Assembly (NCBI RefSeq): GCF_036116635.1
Contig: NZ_CP107995.1
Location: forward strand, 9,176,001-9,240,000
Length of the DNA stretch: 64,000 nt
Direction of reading: 5' to 3'
Source of the DNA: Amycolatopsis sp. NBC_00345
GTDB lineage: Bacteria > Actinomycetota > Actinomycetes > Mycobacteriales > Pseudonocardiaceae
Shown in pieces: positions 42,485 to 51,044 of the stretch. The notes under the pieces were generated by a model. The model was not told the DNA's origin. It did not search any database and worked only from the letters and a program-made list of their open reading frames with translations. How positions within the stretch are numbered: position 1 is the stretch's first letter; every line of letters begins with the position of its first letter. The translations under genes were made by a program, and so were the position numbers.

Positions 42485-43402
42485 TCAGGGAACGACGGTG
42501 ACCAGCACGTACACCGGGCGGCGGGTGGTGAAGAACTCCCGGCCCGCCGCGTCGACCATCTTCCAGCCGATCCAGCAGCGGCCCGGTTTGTCGGCGGCGG
42601 TGACGGGCACGCTGATCATCACGTGGTCGCCAGGCGGGGTGTCGCCGATCAGCACCCGGTCCGGCGTGCGGCAGGTGCCGGGCGCCGGCGGCTGGTCCAT
42701 CCGCTGCAGGTAGCGCTCGTGCCAGGGGATCGAGCCGGCGTTCTCGATCTCCCACACCTTCAGCACGGTCACGCCGGCGCGCACGGTGGTGCCGTCGGGC
42801 ACCGTCACGTCGCCGACGAACTTCGTGTTGTCGCCCTTGATGCGCGCGCCGACGTCGACCGCCGGGGCCGCCCCGTCGAGCTTGCCGGTCACCACCAGTG
42901 CGGCGACTGCGGCGAGCACCGCGATCACGGCACCGACGACGATCAGCGCGGTCCGCCGTTTCGGACGCCGCCCCGGCCCTTCGTGGGATGCGAGCTGGAT
43001 GTCGTCGGCCGGGGGCTCGGGTGGCTGACCGGATTCGGCGACGTCCGGCTGGCCGAGGCTCGCCGGTTCGATGACGGCGGTGGTCACCCCGCCGGACGGG
43101 TGCCCGACAGCGTTCACTGGGGCCAGGACGGCGGGCGGGGTGAGGCCCTTCAGCTCTTCCCACCGCTGTCGCCACGGCGCCTCGTCCGCGTCGCACGCCT
43201 TCACGAACTCGCGGGTCGTCTCCCAGGACGGGAAGCGGATGCCCTTGACGGCCTCGTGCAGGGTGGTGTGGGAGATGCAGCCGGAGAGTTCGGCCATCTT
43301 GCGGAACGACGGGTTCCCGGCGCTCGCCCGCAGCGCGGCCAGCTCCGTGGCGAGCAGGTCGGCCCTGGCGGGCCGGCCGGACATCGGGCCGTCGTCTCCC
43401 AT
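42485..43402 (-). CDS. HTH - transmembrane - NBR1/FW-like Ig domain protein
   Basis: The 305 residues fall into three parts: a cytoplasmic N-terminal helical region like an actinomycete XRE-type helix-turn-helix (residues 14-86, GCISHTTLHEAVKGIRFPSW), a disordered linker, one transmembrane helix (151-171), and an outside domain (about 180-305) with four spaced Trp (217, 227, 277, 280; VWEIENAGSIPW and CWIGWKM), the mark of the NBR1/FW Ig-like domain. It could be a one-protein membrane sensor acting directly on DNA; this is inference. TCTGACA repeats flank the gene. Confidence 0.75.
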   Translation of the reverse strand: MGDDGPMSGRPARADLLATELAALRASAGNPSFRKMAELSGCISHTTLHEAVKGIRFPSWETTREFVKACDADEAPWRQRWEELKGLTPPAVLAPVNAVGHPSGGVTTAVIEPASLGQPDVAESGQPPEPPADDIQLASHEGPGRRPKRRTALIVVGAVIAVLAAVAALVVTGKLDGAAPAVDVGARIKGDNTKFVGDVTVPDGTTVRAGVTVLKVWEIENAGSIPWHERYLQRMDQPPAPGTCRTPDRVLIGDTPPGDHVMISVPVTAADKPGRCWIGWKMVDAAGREFFTTRRPVYVLVTVVP

Positions 43403-43414
43403 GGCCGCTCCCGG

Positions 43415-43447
43415 TTGTCAGATCCGCTGATTCTGACAATTCTGACA
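43415..43447. promoter_or_regulatory. Inverted and direct TCTGACA repeats upstream of the NBR1-like gene
   Basis: TTGTCAGA (43415-43422) and TCTGACAA (43432-43439) form a perfect inverted repeat, followed by another TCTGACA at 43441-43447. It starts 13 bases upstream of the ATG and could be an autoregulatory operator. Confidence 0.6.
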
Positions 43448-43482
43448 TCTCCTGAGAGCGGCCCTTCGCCGCCCGTCCCGGG

Positions 43483-43965
43483 TCAGCCGGCGAGCCGCTG
43501 GAAGTCCATCGTCCAGTTCGTCTCCCAGGATTGGCCGCTGTCGGTGGAGTAGGCCTGCTCCCAGCGGGCGGTTGTCGCCGAGATGCCCGACCAGAGGTAA
43601 CGGCAGCGGACCTTCTCGCCCTCGTGGTAGTCGTCGCCCTGGAACTCGCCGTGGCCGTCCGGGCCGAAGCGGCCGGTCACCGGCGGGGTGAGACGGCCGT
43701 CGGGGCTGGCGGCCCAGTTGAGGGACCACTCGTCGCGTTCGGGGTCGTAGAGGCGCAGGGTCAGGCCGCGGGTGCCCTTGGTCGGGAAGACGATCTCGTC
43801 GAGGTTCGCGCCGCCGTCGAAGATCCGGCCGGTGCAGATCGAGACACCGGGGAAGGTGTCCCATCCGGTGCGGCCGGTCAGCGGCGCGAGCAGCCGGCGG
43901 TTGGTCACTTCCCAGGTGCCGATGAGGAAGTCGAAATCGCCGTAGCCGGTGGTTTTCGTGGTCAT
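43483..43965 (-). CDS. DUF1579-like / lipocalin-type beta-barrel protein
   Basis: A 160-residue soluble protein: FDFLIGTWEVTNRRL at the start, a GRIFDGGANLDEI strand, and repeated beta-strand and turn sequences to the end (WETNWTMDF). The pattern of a short GTW motif and repeated Trp strands is that of small lipocalin-like or DUF1579 proteins. No catalytic residues are evident and the ligand is unknown. A strong hairpin upstream separates it from the hydrolase gene. Confidence 0.65.
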   Translation of the reverse strand: MTTKTTGYGDFDFLIGTWEVTNRRLLAPLTGRTGWDTFPGVSICTGRIFDGGANLDEIVFPTKGTRGLTLRLYDPERDEWSLNWAASPDGRLTPPVTGRFGPDGHGEFQGDDYHEGEKVRCRYLWSGISATTARWEQAYSTDSGQSWETNWTMDFQRLAG

Positions 43966-43978
43966 GCCGGGACGTTAA

Positions 43979-44015
43979 CCGGGCTTCACTGACAAGGACT
44001 GTCAGTGAAGCCCGG
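43979..44015. terminator. 16-bp perfect stem hairpin after the alpha/beta hydrolase gene
   Basis: Arms at 43979-43994 and 44000-44015 around the loop AGGAC. It lies 9 bases after the hydrolase stop. It has no T-run, so its strength as terminator rests on the stem. Confidence 0.75.
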
Positions 44016-44024
44016 CGCGATCGG

Positions 44025-44888
44025 TCACCGGTCCAGCAGTTCCCGCAGCGCCTTGACCACTTCGGCCGGCGCCTCCTCGGCCATGAAATGCCCGCAGGTC
44101 ACCGTCCGGTGGGCGAGGTCGGGCGCCCAGGGCCGCCACAGCGCGGTGGCGTCGTAGCCGAGGGCCGCGCCCCAGTCCTGCTGCAGCACCGTGACGGGCA
44201 TGCGCAGGTGGTTGCCCGCTTCGCGGTCGGCGGTGTCGTGCTCGACGTCGATGGTCGCCGACGCCCGGTAGTCCGCGACGATCGAGGGGACGGCGTTCCG
44301 TGAGGCTTCGAGGTACGCGGCGCGGACGTCCGCCGGGATCGCCGCCGGGTCGTTGGCCCAGAGGTCGAGGAAGTAGCCGAAGAACGCGTCGGGCGCGGCG
44401 CCGATCAGCTGCTCGGGCAGGCCCGGCGGCTGCGCCATCAGGTAGAGGTGGAACGCGACGGCGGCGCTCGTGCCGTGCAGGACGTTCCACATGTCCAGCG
44501 TCGGCAGCACGTCGAGGATGGCGAGGTGGCTGACCGCTTCGGGGTGGTCGAGGCCGGCGCGGATCGCGACGAGCGCGCCGCGGTCGTGCCCGGCCAGCGC
44601 GAAGCGCTCATGCCCGAAGGCGCGGGCGAGGGCGACGACGTCGGATGCCATGGTGCGCTTGGAGTAGGCCTGCCCGTCGGTGTCGGCGGGCTTGTCGCTG
44701 TCGCCGTAGCCGCGGAGGTCGGGGCACAGGACGGTGTGGTCGGCGGCGAGGTCGGCCGCGACGTGCCGCCACATCAGGTGCGTCTGCGGGAAACCGTGCA
44801 GCAGCACGACGGGAGTTCCGCTGCCCGCGACGGCGACGTTCAGTGACACGTTTTCGGCGACGGGCACCCGTTGGAGGTCGAAGTTCAT
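44025..44888 (-). CDS. Alpha/beta hydrolase, haloacetate dehalogenase/epoxide hydrolase type
   Basis: The 287-residue hydrolase has the oxyanion HGFPQ, PDLRGYGDSDKP and the nucleophile elbow GHDRGA, in which Asp, not Ser, is the nucleophile; a C-terminal CGHFMAEEAP holds the catalytic His. This combination is found in fluoroacetate dehalogenases and epoxide hydrolases. The active substrate cannot be decided. It is divergent from the AfsR/BTAD regulator gene. Confidence 0.88.
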   Translation of the reverse strand: MNFDLQRVPVAENVSLNVAVAGSGTPVVLLHGFPQTHLMWRHVAADLAADHTVLCPDLRGYGDSDKPADTDGQAYSKRTMASDVVALARAFGHERFALAGHDRGALVAIRAGLDHPEAVSHLAILDVLPTLDMWNVLHGTSAAVAFHLYLMAQPPGLPEQLIGAAPDAFFGYFLDLWANDPAAIPADVRAAYLEASRNAVPSIVADYRASATIDVEHDTADREAGNHLRMPVTVLQQDWGAALGYDATALWRPWAPDLAHRTVTCGHFMAEEAPAEVVKALRELLDR

Positions 44889-44956
44889 GGCCCCAGCCTG
44901 CGATCGGCCGATCAGCGTTCGATCAGCGTCGGCTGAGTGATTACAGTGCGAGACCG

Positions 44957-47944
44957 ATGGACGTGTCGTTCGGGGTGCTCGGCCCGCTGGTGGCCGGGAA
45001 CGGGCGGGGCCCGCTGGCGCTGCCCGGGCCCCGGCACCGCGCGGTCCTGGCCCGGCTGCTGGTCGCGCACGGCCGTGTCGTCCCGGTGGACGCGCTGGTC
45101 GACGCGTTGTGGCCGGAGCCGCGGCCCGGCGCGGTGGGCGCGCTCCAGACGTTCGTCGCCGCGTTGCGCCGGGTACTGGAGCCGGATCGCGCGCCGCGCA
45201 CGCCCGCGCGCCTGCTCGTGACGGAGGCCCCCGGGTACGCGCTGCGCCTGCCCTCGGACGCCGTCGACGCCTGGCGGTTCGAGGCCGCCGTCCGGTCCGG
45301 CGAGGGCATCGAGGAGGCCCTGCGCTGGTGGCGAGGCCCGGCGTACGCGGAGTTCGCCGACGAGCCGTGGGCCCGTCCCGAGGCCGCGCGGCTGGAGGAG
45401 CTGCGCCTCGTGGCCGTGGAACGGCGCGCGGCGGGCTGGCTCGCCGAAGGCCGTGCCGCCGAGGCCGCCCCGGATCTGGAGTCCCATGTGGACGCTCACC
45501 CGTGGCGCGAGGAGGCCTGGCGGCTGCTCGCGCTGGCCCTCTACCGCACCGGCCGTCAGGGCGACGCCCTCGGCGCGCTGCGGCGGGCGCGGGCGGCGCT
45601 GGCTTCGGACCTGGGCGTGGACCCGGGGCCGGAGCTGCGGGCGCTGGAGAAGGACATCCTGGACCAGGCCCCGCATCTCACCCTCGTGAGTGTTTATGAC
45701 GGTTCTAACCGTCATGAACACTCACGAGTCCTGGTCGGCCGCGCGGAGGAGCTGGCCCGCCTCACGGAGGCCGCCGCAGCCGTCGAGGCACGGGGGCGGC
45801 TCGGGCTGGTCCTGGTCTCCGGCGACGCGGGGGCCGGCAAGACCGCGCTGGCCGAGGCGTTCACCGACGACCTCGCCGCGCGCGGCTGGACCACGGCCTG
45901 GGGCACCAGCCCGGACCGTTCGGGGGTGCCCGCCGCCTGGCCGTGGACGCGGATTTTGGCTTCACTCGGCGGATCCGTGCCCGAGCCGGAGCCCGCGGGC
46001 GATCCGGCGGTCGCGCGGTTCCACTGGCACCGCGCCGTCGCCCGGCGGCTCGCGGACGGGCCGGGGCGGCGGCTGCTCGTCCTCGACGACCTGCACTGGG
46101 CGGGGGAGGAGACGCTCGCCCTGCTCGCCGCAGTGGTTACTGAATCGGTCGCGCGGCCGGTGCTCGTGGTCGCGACCTACCGGACCACGGACGTCTCCCC
46201 GGAGCTGACGGAACTGCTCGGCCGGGTCGCGCGCGCCGAGCCTGTCCGCGTGTACCTCGGCGGGCTGGCCGTCGAGGCGGTGGCGCAGCTGGTCGGCCCG
46301 GACGCCGCCGAGGTGGTTCACCGGCGGACCGGCGGGAACCCGTTTTTCGTCCGTGAGCTGGGCCGGGTCCTCGACGCCGAGGGCGGCCTGCCCGAGGGCG
46401 TGCGCGACGTCGTGCGCTACCGCGTCGCGCGGCTGCCCGAAGACGTCCGGACGGTCCTGCGCCGCGCCGCCGTGATCGGCACCGACGTGGACCTCGACCT
46501 GCTCGGCGACGACGACCGCACGCTCGACGCCGTGGAAACCGCCACAGAGCGCGGATTCCTGGCCGAACGCGGGCCACGCGCGTTCCGGTTCGCGCACGCG
46601 CTGGTCCGCGACGCCGTCTACGAAGATCTCTCCCGGTCCCGTCGCGCGCGCCTGCACGCCGACGTCGCGGAGGCCGTCGAGCGGCTGCGGCCGGACGACG
46701 TCGAAGCGCTGGCCCACCACTTCCTTCTGGCCGGTTCGCGTCGTGGCGTTCCCTACGCGCGCGCCGCCGCCGAGCGGGCCGAGCGCCGTTTCGCGCCGCA
46801 CGAGGCCGCGCGCCTGTGGCGGGCCGCGCTCGACCTCGACGGTGACGACATCGGGCTCCACATGGGACTCGCCCGGTCGCTCGCCTTCGCCGGCGCCCTC
46901 GGCGAGGCCCGCCGCCACCGCGCCGAAGCACTGACGCTGGCGGGCGACGACCGCGAGCTGACCGTCCGGGTGCTCACGGCGTTCGACGTCCCCGGTATCT
47001 GGACCGAGAACGACGACCCGGAGCTGGCCCGCCGGGTCGCGGACGCCGTCGAGCGGGTCCTGCCGGGCACGGACCGGCCGACGCGGTGCCGCCTGCTGGC
47101 CACCCTCGCGCTGGAACTGCGCAACACCGGCGGCGGCCGCGCTCGTGCCGCCGCCCGCGAAGCCGAGGCGCTCGCGCGTGAACTGGCTGATCCGGCGCTG
47201 CTGGCGTTCGCCCTCAACGCACGGTGGATGCAGGCGTTCGACCGGGCCGGGCTGGCCCCGGAGCGGGCCGGACTCGGCGCCGAGCTGGTGGAGCTGGCCG
47301 CGCGGCACGGGCTGGTCACGTTCGAGGTGCTGGGGCACCTGATCCTGGTGCAGGCCCAGTCAGCCCTCGCCGATTTCACCGCCGCCGACACCCACGCCGC
47401 CGCGGCCGACCGGCTCGGCGAGGCTTACGACATTCCGCTCGTCGGCGTGTTCACGCAGTGGTACCGCGCATTGCGCACGGCGGTCACGGGCCCGTCCGCC
47501 GAAGCCGAAGCCGCGTACCGCTCCGCCGCGGCGCGCCTTTCCGGCACCGGAATGTCCGGTGTGGACAACGGAATCCTCCCGCTGGCCCTGCTCTGCCTCC
47601 GCCGTCTCCATGGTGAAGAGTCCGAAGTGGACGATGACTTCGGTGGCTATGCCCCGTGGTGCCGCCCGTCCGGCGAGATCCCGGACTCACCCCGTGACCT
47701 GCTCTTCGAGGCCCGCACCTGCTTGCACGCCGTCGCCGCCATCGCGGCGGGGGACCGGGCCGTCATGAAGCGGCTCTACGACGCCCTGTTGCCCGCGGCC
47801 CGCGAACTCGCGGGCGCGGGCAGCGGCCTGGTCACCCTCGGCCCGGTCGCCGGTTACCTGGCCGCGCTGGCCGAAACCCTCGGCCGGGACGCCGCCGTCC
47901 ACCGTCGCGAGGCTGCGGAGGTCGAGGCCCGCGCCCGGTCGTGA
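44957..47944 (+). CDS. AfsR/SARP-type regulator (BTAD plus AAA ATPase) with in-frame palindrome insertion
   Basis: A 995-residue regulator: OmpR-like DNA-binding domain (residues 1-95), bacterial transcriptional activation domain (about 100-240), an AAA-16 ATPase with Walker A GDAGAGKT (289-296) and Walker B LLVLDDLHW (near 375), then a long helical TPR-like C-terminal part. Such proteins activate secondary-metabolism or stress genes in an ATP-dependent way. Residues 243-257 (LVSVYDGSNRHEHSR), between the activation and ATPase domains, are encoded by the palindromic element at 45683. The reading frame is maintained, so the protein is probably made. Its targets are not evident. Confidence 0.9.
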   Translation: MDVSFGVLGPLVAGNGRGPLALPGPRHRAVLARLLVAHGRVVPVDALVDALWPEPRPGAVGALQTFVAALRRVLEPDRAPRTPARLLVTEAPGYALRLPSDAVDAWRFEAAVRSGEGIEEALRWWRGPAYAEFADEPWARPEAARLEELRLVAVERRAAGWLAEGRAAEAAPDLESHVDAHPWREEAWRLLALALYRTGRQGDALGALRRARAALASDLGVDPGPELRALEKDILDQAPHLTLVSVYDGSNRHEHSRVLVGRAEELARLTEAAAAVEARGRLGLVLVSGDAGAGKTALAEAFTDDLAARGWTTAWGTSPDRSGVPAAWPWTRILASLGGSVPEPEPAGDPAVARFHWHRAVARRLADGPGRRLLVLDDLHWAGEETLALLAAVVTESVARPVLVVATYRTTDVSPELTELLGRVARAEPVRVYLGGLAVEAVAQLVGPDAAEVVHRRTGGNPFFVRELGRVLDAEGGLPEGVRDVVRYRVARLPEDVRTVLRRAAVIGTDVDLDLLGDDDRTLDAVETATERGFLAERGPRAFRFAHALVRDAVYEDLSRSRRARLHADVAEAVERLRPDDVEALAHHFLLAGSRRGVPYARAAAERAERRFAPHEAARLWRAALDLDGDDIGLHMGLARSLAFAGALGEARRHRAEALTLAGDDRELTVRVLTAFDVPGIWTENDDPELARRVADAVERVLPGTDRPTRCRLLATLALELRNTGGGRARAAAREAEALARELADPALLAFALNARWMQAFDRAGLAPERAGLGAELVELAARHGLVTFEVLGHLILVQAQSALADFTAADTHAAAADRLGEAYDIPLVGVFTQWYRALRTAVTGPSAEAEAAYRSAAARLSGTGMSGVDNGILPLALLCLRRLHGEESEVDDDFGGYAPWCRPSGEIPDSPRDLLFEARTCLHAVAAIAAGDRAVMKRLYDALLPAARELAGAGSGLVTLGPVAGYLAALAETLGRDAAVHRREAAEVEARARS
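45683..45728. repeat. Palindromic element, family 1, copy C, inside a coding sequence
   Basis: The 46-bp palindrome (CTCGTGAGTG to CACTCACGAG, CT centre) matches copy B at all but one position; the single change (A to G in the right arm) still allows a G-U pair. It begins exactly on a codon boundary of the AfsR-type gene and uses the only one of the six frames of the element that is open throughout. Confidence 0.97.
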
Positions 47945-47947
47945 GGT

Positions 47948-48535
47948 TCAGCCCGGCGCGACAACCCGTTGGACGCACTCGCGGAGCAGGGCCCGGCGTG
48001 ACTCGTGCCGCTCCGGCGGCTCCTGGTCGGTGGCGGCGTAGACGTTGCTGACCGGCGACCACGCCATGGACATCGCGATCACCATGGCCATCAGGTCGAA
48101 CGGGTCACCGGCCCGGACGGTCCCCGCGGCCTGCGCGTCGGTGATGGCGCGCAGTTTGGCCTCCTCGACGCGGTCGGCGTTTTCGACGAGGTGCCCGGAG
48201 GGGCGTCGTTCCAGGCGTACCCAGGTGGCCAGCCGGATCAGGTCGGGACGGCGGAGATACTCGTCGTACAGGCGGACGGCCCAGTCCGCGAGGTCGGCGG
48301 CGTCGATCGGGACGACGTTCATGATCCGTTCCAGCGAGCTGTGGAAGATCGCGTCGAACAGCGCTTCCTTGCTGCCGAAGTAGCCGTACAGCTGGGCCTT
48401 GTTGGTCCGGGCGGCAGCCACGATCCGCTCGACGCGCGCCCCGGCCAGTCCGTGCTCGGCGAACTCCTGCGTCGCCACGTCCACGATGCGCTGCCGGGTC
48501 GCGATGCCACGCGAGGTCAAGGGCGGGTCGGCCAT
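47948..48535 (-). CDS. TetR-family regulator
   Basis: A 195-residue TetR protein with the helix-turn-helix GIATRQRIVDVATQEFAEHGLAG then RTNKAQLYGYFGSKEALFDAIF, and a C-terminal TetR_C-type ligand domain. The frame opens at a GTG at 48544; I chose the ATG at 48535. It is convergent and nearly abutting with the AfsR-type gene (three bases) and divergent from the alcohol dehydrogenase, with AACAGTCTGTT-type sites between. Confidence 0.9.
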   Translation of the reverse strand: MADPPLTSRGIATRQRIVDVATQEFAEHGLAGARVERIVAAARTNKAQLYGYFGSKEALFDAIFHSSLERIMNVVPIDAADLADWAVRLYDEYLRRPDLIRLATWVRLERRPSGHLVENADRVEEAKLRAITDAQAAGTVRAGDPFDLMAMVIAMSMAWSPVSNVYAATDQEPPERHESRRALLRECVQRVVAPG

Positions 48536-48557
48536 GCCCGTCACGATAACAACTGAC

Positions 48558-48619
48558 CAGTCTGTTTGCCGAATTCCCGGTGCTCGGCTACGGTTGAATA
48601 GACCGAACAGTCTGTTTGC
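48558..48619. promoter_or_regulatory. Repeated TetR-type operator half-palindromes
   Basis: CAGTCTGTTTGC occurs at 48558-48569 and 48608-48619, exactly 50 bases apart. The second is within the palindrome AACAG-T-CTGTT; the first has one mismatch. One copy lies near the TetR start and the other overlaps the leader of the dehydrogenase gene, fitting repression of both. Confidence 0.6.
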
Positions 48620-48633
48620 TTGAGGAGTGGGTC

Positions 48634-49680
48634 ATGAGGACAACCGTGGGCTGGCAGGCCGGCGCCGGGGACGTGCTGCGGCGAGTGCCGCTCCAGCGCC
48701 GGGAGCTGCGGGCGGACGACATCGCCGTGCGCGTGGACTACTGCGGGGTCTGCCACACCGACCTCCACGCGCTGCACGGCCGCACCGACCGGCCGCTGGT
48801 GCCCGGCCACGAGTTCACCGGCGTGGTGACCGAGGCGGGACCCGGCGTCACGCGATTCGCCGAGGGTGACGCCGTGGCCGTCGGCAACATCGTGGACTCG
48901 TGCGGGGTGTGCCGGATGTGCTTGCTGGGTCAGGAGAACTTCTGTTACGAGTTCCCGACCCTGACCTACGACGGCACCGACCGGCATGACGGGTCCACCA
49001 CTCTGGGCGGCTACTCCCGCGAGTACGTCGTCCGCGAGGGGTTCGCCTACCCGCTGCCCGCTGGGCTCGATCCCGCGGGCGCGGCTCCGTTGCTGTGCGC
49101 GGGAGTCAGTGTCTGGGAACCGTTGCGGGCGCTGGGCGTCGGCCCCGGCACCCGGGTCGCGGTGGCCGGGCTCGGCGGGCTCGGGCACCTCGCGGTCAAG
49201 TTCGCCGTCGCGCTCGGGGCCGAGACCACGGTGATCAGCCGGACGCAGGACAAGGCCGAAGACGCCCGCCGGCTCGGCGCCCACAAACTGCTCGTGTCCA
49301 CCGACGAGGCACAGCTGACGGCCGCCCGGGACCGGTTCGACGTGCTCATCGACACCATCGCCGTCGAGCACGACCTCGGCCCGTACCTGCTGCTGGTCGC
49401 GATGGACGGCACCCTCAGCCAGGTCGGGTACCTCGGCCCGGTCACGGTGGAGACGATGTCCCTGCTGGCCGGGCGCAAGAAGCTCAGCTCCGCGGGCAGT
49501 GGCGGCCGACCCGGGACCGCCGCGATGCTGGAGTTCTGCGCCGAGCACGGCATCACCGCCGACATCGAGCTGGTCCCGTCCGCGAAGGTCAACGAAGCCC
49601 TGGAACGCTTGGCCCGCAACGACGTCCGCTACCGCTTCGTGCTCGACCTGTCCGACCTCGCCGAGGCCGCATCGCGGTGA
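48634..49680 (+). CDS. Zinc-dependent alcohol dehydrogenase (MDR, cinnamyl-alcohol type)
   Basis: The 348-residue enzyme has the catalytic zinc site CGVCHTDLHALHG with PGHEFTGVV, the structural-zinc cluster CGVCRMCLLGQENFC and the cofactor motif VAGLGGLGHLAVKFA. It belongs to the cinnamyl alcohol dehydrogenase/YahK branch that reduces aldehydes with NADPH. The ATG at 48634 follows GAGGAG; a TTG at 48616 is less likely. Control by the divergent TetR is inferred from the shared operator repeats. Confidence 0.92.
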   Translation: MRTTVGWQAGAGDVLRRVPLQRRELRADDIAVRVDYCGVCHTDLHALHGRTDRPLVPGHEFTGVVTEAGPGVTRFAEGDAVAVGNIVDSCGVCRMCLLGQENFCYEFPTLTYDGTDRHDGSTTLGGYSREYVVREGFAYPLPAGLDPAGAAPLLCAGVSVWEPLRALGVGPGTRVAVAGLGGLGHLAVKFAVALGAETTVISRTQDKAEDARRLGAHKLLVSTDEAQLTAARDRFDVLIDTIAVEHDLGPYLLLVAMDGTLSQVGYLGPVTVETMSLLAGRKKLSSAGSGGRPGTAAMLEFCAEHGITADIELVPSAKVNEALERLARNDVRYRFVLDLSDLAEAASR

Positions 49681-49724
49681 TAAACGCGTTGGCCGGGCCG
49701 TCGCCGCACAGTTACCGTGCCCGT

Positions 49725-50084
49725 ATGCGCACCAATCTGCGGCGTGCGCTCACGACAGCTATGAAGAACCGTGACCGCGCCGCCATCACCGCACTCCGTT
49801 CGGCTCTGGCTGCCATCGACAACGCCGAGTCGGTCCCCGCTGAGCACCTGCCGTCGAGCGCGGCCTCGAACGAACACGTCGCGGGCGCGGCGGTCGGCCT
49901 GGGCGCGGCGGAAGTGGAACGTCGTCACCTGACCGAAGCCGATGTCCGTTCGATCGTGGAAAAAGAGGCCGTCGACCGGGTTTCCGCCGCCGACGAGTAC
50001 GAGCGGCTGGGCCGCGCCGACCTGGCCGCGAACCTCCGGGCCGAGGCCGAGGTGCTCGACCGGCAGCTGCACCCGGAATCCTGA
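49725..50084 (+). CDS. GatB/YqeY-domain protein
   Basis: The 119-residue helical protein reads MRTNLRRALTTAMKNRDRAAITALRSALAAIDNAE and ends RADLAANLRAEAEVLDRQL, the pattern of the short GatB/YqeY family, related to the tail domain of the tRNA-dependent amidotransferase. Members are thought to bind tRNA or act as partners in translation quality control; the real role is unclear. No ribosome site is obvious; the transcript may be leaderless. Confidence 0.8.
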   Translation: MRTNLRRALTTAMKNRDRAAITALRSALAAIDNAESVPAEHLPSSAASNEHVAGAAVGLGAAEVERRHLTEADVRSIVEKEAVDRVSAADEYERLGRADLAANLRAEAEVLDRQLHPES

Positions 50085-50100
50085 GACCGGCCCACCGCGG

Positions 50101-50964
50101 TCAGTCCGTCGCCCAGACCGCTTTCAGGGCCTCGTCGGTCAGTTCGCCGCGCGGGCCGACGGCGTCGGCCACACCCAGGCAGGTGTGGTCGCGGAAGACG
50201 CCGAGTTCGTACTGCACGGAGTCGGCGTCAGCGGAGCGGACCGTGAGCCCGACCTCGTAGTCGCCCGGGTAGGTCACCTCGCCGAGGTACTGGATCCGGT
50301 ACGACCGAGGGGGCAGGTCCGGCACCGGGCCCGCGGCACCCGGCCCGAGCGGGTGCGTGGTGAACGCGGCGACGGCCTCGTCGTACCAAGTGGCCAGTGC
50401 GATGAAGTTGACGTGCTGGTTGGAGTCGACGTCACCGATCCGGGAACGCAGCGGGGCCCAATACGCGTAGTGGGCGGGTTCCCGGCGCTCCGGGCCCGGG
50501 CGGCCGGCGGCCGGCGTTGCCGTCTCCGGCAGCTGCAGCTGCAGCTGCAGCTCGGCCAGGTCGGCGAGCAGCTCGTCGGGAAGCTGGAGCGGCCCCGAGC
50601 GGTCGGCCAGCACGACCGTGGCGTCGCCCGTTCCCACGCGCTGGTCCCCGGCCAGGATCACCTGCTCGTAGGTGAACGACGTGCGCCCGGCCCGGCGGAT
50701 GCCGGTCCGCACCTGGACGCGGGCACCGGTCGGCCCGGCCGGAGCGAGCCGTTCGACCGCTTGGCCGACCAGCAGGATCTGGAACGGGCCGAACCCGCCC
50801 GCGCCCACCAGGCGTTCGAAGCGGGGCAGCCGCAGCCGGATCCGGGCGTCCTCCAGCCAGCGGGCCATACCGACCGTGCCGGCCGAGCCGTCCCGGCCGA
50901 GATCGGCCTGCCGGACCCGGAGGTCGAGCTGGGCGCCGAAGTCATCGTCCTTGAGGGAAGTCAT
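50101..50964 (-). CDS. Double hot-dog acyl-CoA/ACP thioesterase-like protein
   Basis: The 287 residues consist of two hot-dog (4HBT-like) halves, the first with GTVGMARWLEDARIRLR, the second with SRIGDVDSNQHVNFIALATWYDEAV, which holds a conserved Asp-x-x-x-His-x-N motif. This is the layout of FatA/FatB-like thioesterases of actinobacteria. A run of CAG-CTG hexamers (about 50528-50550) encodes an LQLQLQL stretch in the linker between halves. The substrate is unknown. Confidence 0.82.
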   Translation of the reverse strand: MTSLKDDDFGAQLDLRVRQADLGRDGSAGTVGMARWLEDARIRLRLPRFERLVGAGGFGPFQILLVGQAVERLAPAGPTGARVQVRTGIRRAGRTSFTYEQVILAGDQRVGTGDATVVLADRSGPLQLPDELLADLAELQLQLQLPETATPAAGRPGPERREPAHYAYWAPLRSRIGDVDSNQHVNFIALATWYDEAVAAFTTHPLGPGAAGPVPDLPPRSYRIQYLGEVTYPGDYEVGLTVRSADADSVQYELGVFRDHTCLGVADAVGPRGELTDEALKAVWATD

Positions 50965-51044
50965 CGAAGATCACCGTAGGACGGGATCGGCTCCGGGCCC
51001 AGCGTGTGCCGGGTGCGCGGCCCGAAAGTCCCTGGCCGGTCGGT

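Noticed and set aside
45683..45728. Treating the palindrome in the AfsR-type gene as a gene boundary or frameshift
   Set aside because: The reading frame runs straight through the element, and the ATPase domain follows normally.
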